Positions 34,102 to 34,486 of a stretch of 34,486 nt of DNA are shown piece by piece; positions within the stretch are counted from its first letter, which is position 1, and every line of letters begins with the position of its first letter. The notes beneath the pieces were generated by a model. That model saw nothing but the letters and a program-made list of their open reading frames with translations, did no database searches and was not told the origin of the DNA. A program made the position numbers and the translations under genes. The DNA lies in NCBI GenBank assembly GCA_035581425.1, contig DATJVP010000154.1:1-34486 (forward strand). Direction: 5' to 3'. Source of the DNA: DASZHJ01 sp035581425. Its GTDB lineage: Bacteria > Pseudomonadota > Alphaproteobacteria > ATCC43930 > CGMCC-115725.

Positions 34102-34133
34102 CGGCGCCCGGTCCGAGCGCGGGCCGGGCGCCG
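34102..34133 (+). other. Intercistronic hairpin between SBP and permease genes
   Basis: A 13-bp stem (CGGCGCCCGG with CCGGGCGCCG, continued inward by TCC with GGG and one G-T pair) closes a 6-nt loop, GAGCGC. No T-tract follows. Such structures between binding-protein and permease genes often protect the upstream mRNA or attenuate read-through, giving more binding protein than permease. Here that is an inference. Confidence 0.6.
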
Positions 34134-34160
34134 GTTTCCCCGCGTGCGGGCTCCTAGGCA

Positions 34161-34486
34161 ATGTTCCGGTTCGTTCTGACCCGCGTGAGCCTGGTCATCC
34201 CGACCTTCATCGGGGTGACCTTGCTCGCCTTCCTGCTCGTGCATCTGATCCCCGGCGATCCCATTGAGACGCTCGCGGGGGAGCGCGGGATCGATGCGGC
34301 GCGCCACGCCCAGCTCCGCGCGGAGTACGGCTTCGACAAGCCGCTCATCGTGCAGTACGGCGTCTATGTCTGGCACGTCGTGAACGGCGATCTCGGCATC
34401 TCCGTCATCACGCATCAGCGCGTGACCGAGGAATTCGCGGCGCTCTTCCCCGCGACCGTCGAGCTCTCGATCTGCGCCGTGCTCTT
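34161..34486 (+). CDS. Dipeptide-type ABC transporter permease DppB-like (partial, cut by window end)
   Basis: First inner-membrane permease subunit of a peptide-family importer. Translation from the ATG at 34161 gives MFRFVLTRVSLVIPTFIGVT, then LLAFLLVHLIPGDPIETLAG, and LRAEYGFDKPLIVQYGVYV. It matches the N-terminus of DppB/OppB permeases, including the LIPGDP motif after the first helix. Only about 108 codons are present. It follows the binding-protein gene and is presumably followed by DppC- and ATPase-type genes outside the window. Confidence 0.93.
   Translation, partial: MFRFVLTRVSLVIPTFIGVTLLAFLLVHLIPGDPIETLAGERGIDAARHAQLRAEYGFDKPLIVQYGVYVWHVVNGDLGISVITHQRVTEEFAALFPATVELSICAVL

Noticed and set aside
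32233..34161. 642-aa minus-strand open frame antisense to the binding-protein gene
   Set aside because: The plus strand encodes a complete DppA-like protein with signal peptide and ribosome-binding site; the antisense frame is His/Asp/Leu-rich shadow sequence.

Overview
The window is GC-rich chromosomal DNA from an alphaproteobacterium; order and genus cannot be fixed from sequence alone. The evidence is a dcw (division and cell wall) cluster preceded by an N-acetylmuramoyl-amidase gene and rnpB, a meso-diaminopimelate-type MurE, a DUF1127 protein, a PAS_5-type protein and one GTTC-N7-GTTC word of the alphaproteobacterial LexA type. No transposase, integrase, tRNA, 5S/16S/23S rRNA or CRISPR array was seen.

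Region 1 (1-9236, all minus strand) is a cell-envelope block. Read in the direction of transcription it is bactofilin, amidase, rnpB, then mraZ-rsmH-ftsL-ftsI-murE-murF-mraY. mraY runs off the left edge. The dcw genes are coupled by ATGA/GTGA overlaps or very short gaps, so they are almost certainly one transcript. It would start from a promoter at about 7393-7421 embedded in helically phased GGG repeats that look like an MraZ operator.

Region 2 (9391-12827) holds a plus-strand DTW-domain gene overlapping a type II haloacid dehalogenase, a minus-strand two-part GNAT acetyltransferase, and a divergent acyl-CoA dehydrogenase with Asp where the family's catalytic Glu normally sits.

Region 3 (12812-19104, minus strand) holds an M24B aminopeptidase P with an N-terminal extension, an orphan OmpR-type regulator, an EamA/DMT exporter, a CBS-domain ClC channel/transporter and a small membrane protein of unknown function.

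Region 4 (19105-26938) has a short DUF1127 gene with structured flanks and a PAS gene on the plus strand. They face a minus-strand string: a TIR-TM-Sel1 protein, UvrD/PcrA helicase, a DUF2817 M14-like hydrolase, PrmA and UppP. The TIR protein has a cytoplasmic TIR domain, one membrane helix, a Pro/Asn-rich spacer and extracytoplasmic Sel1 repeats. It is the best candidate here for an uncharacterised sensing or defence-like system.

Region 5 (27136-34486) holds an ArsB/SLC13-type permease with a GNAT gene, a convergent diguanylate cyclase, a thioesterase/FAH-hydrolase/BASS-like transporter operon, and the start of a dipeptide-type ABC importer (binding protein, then a DppB-type permease cut by the right edge).
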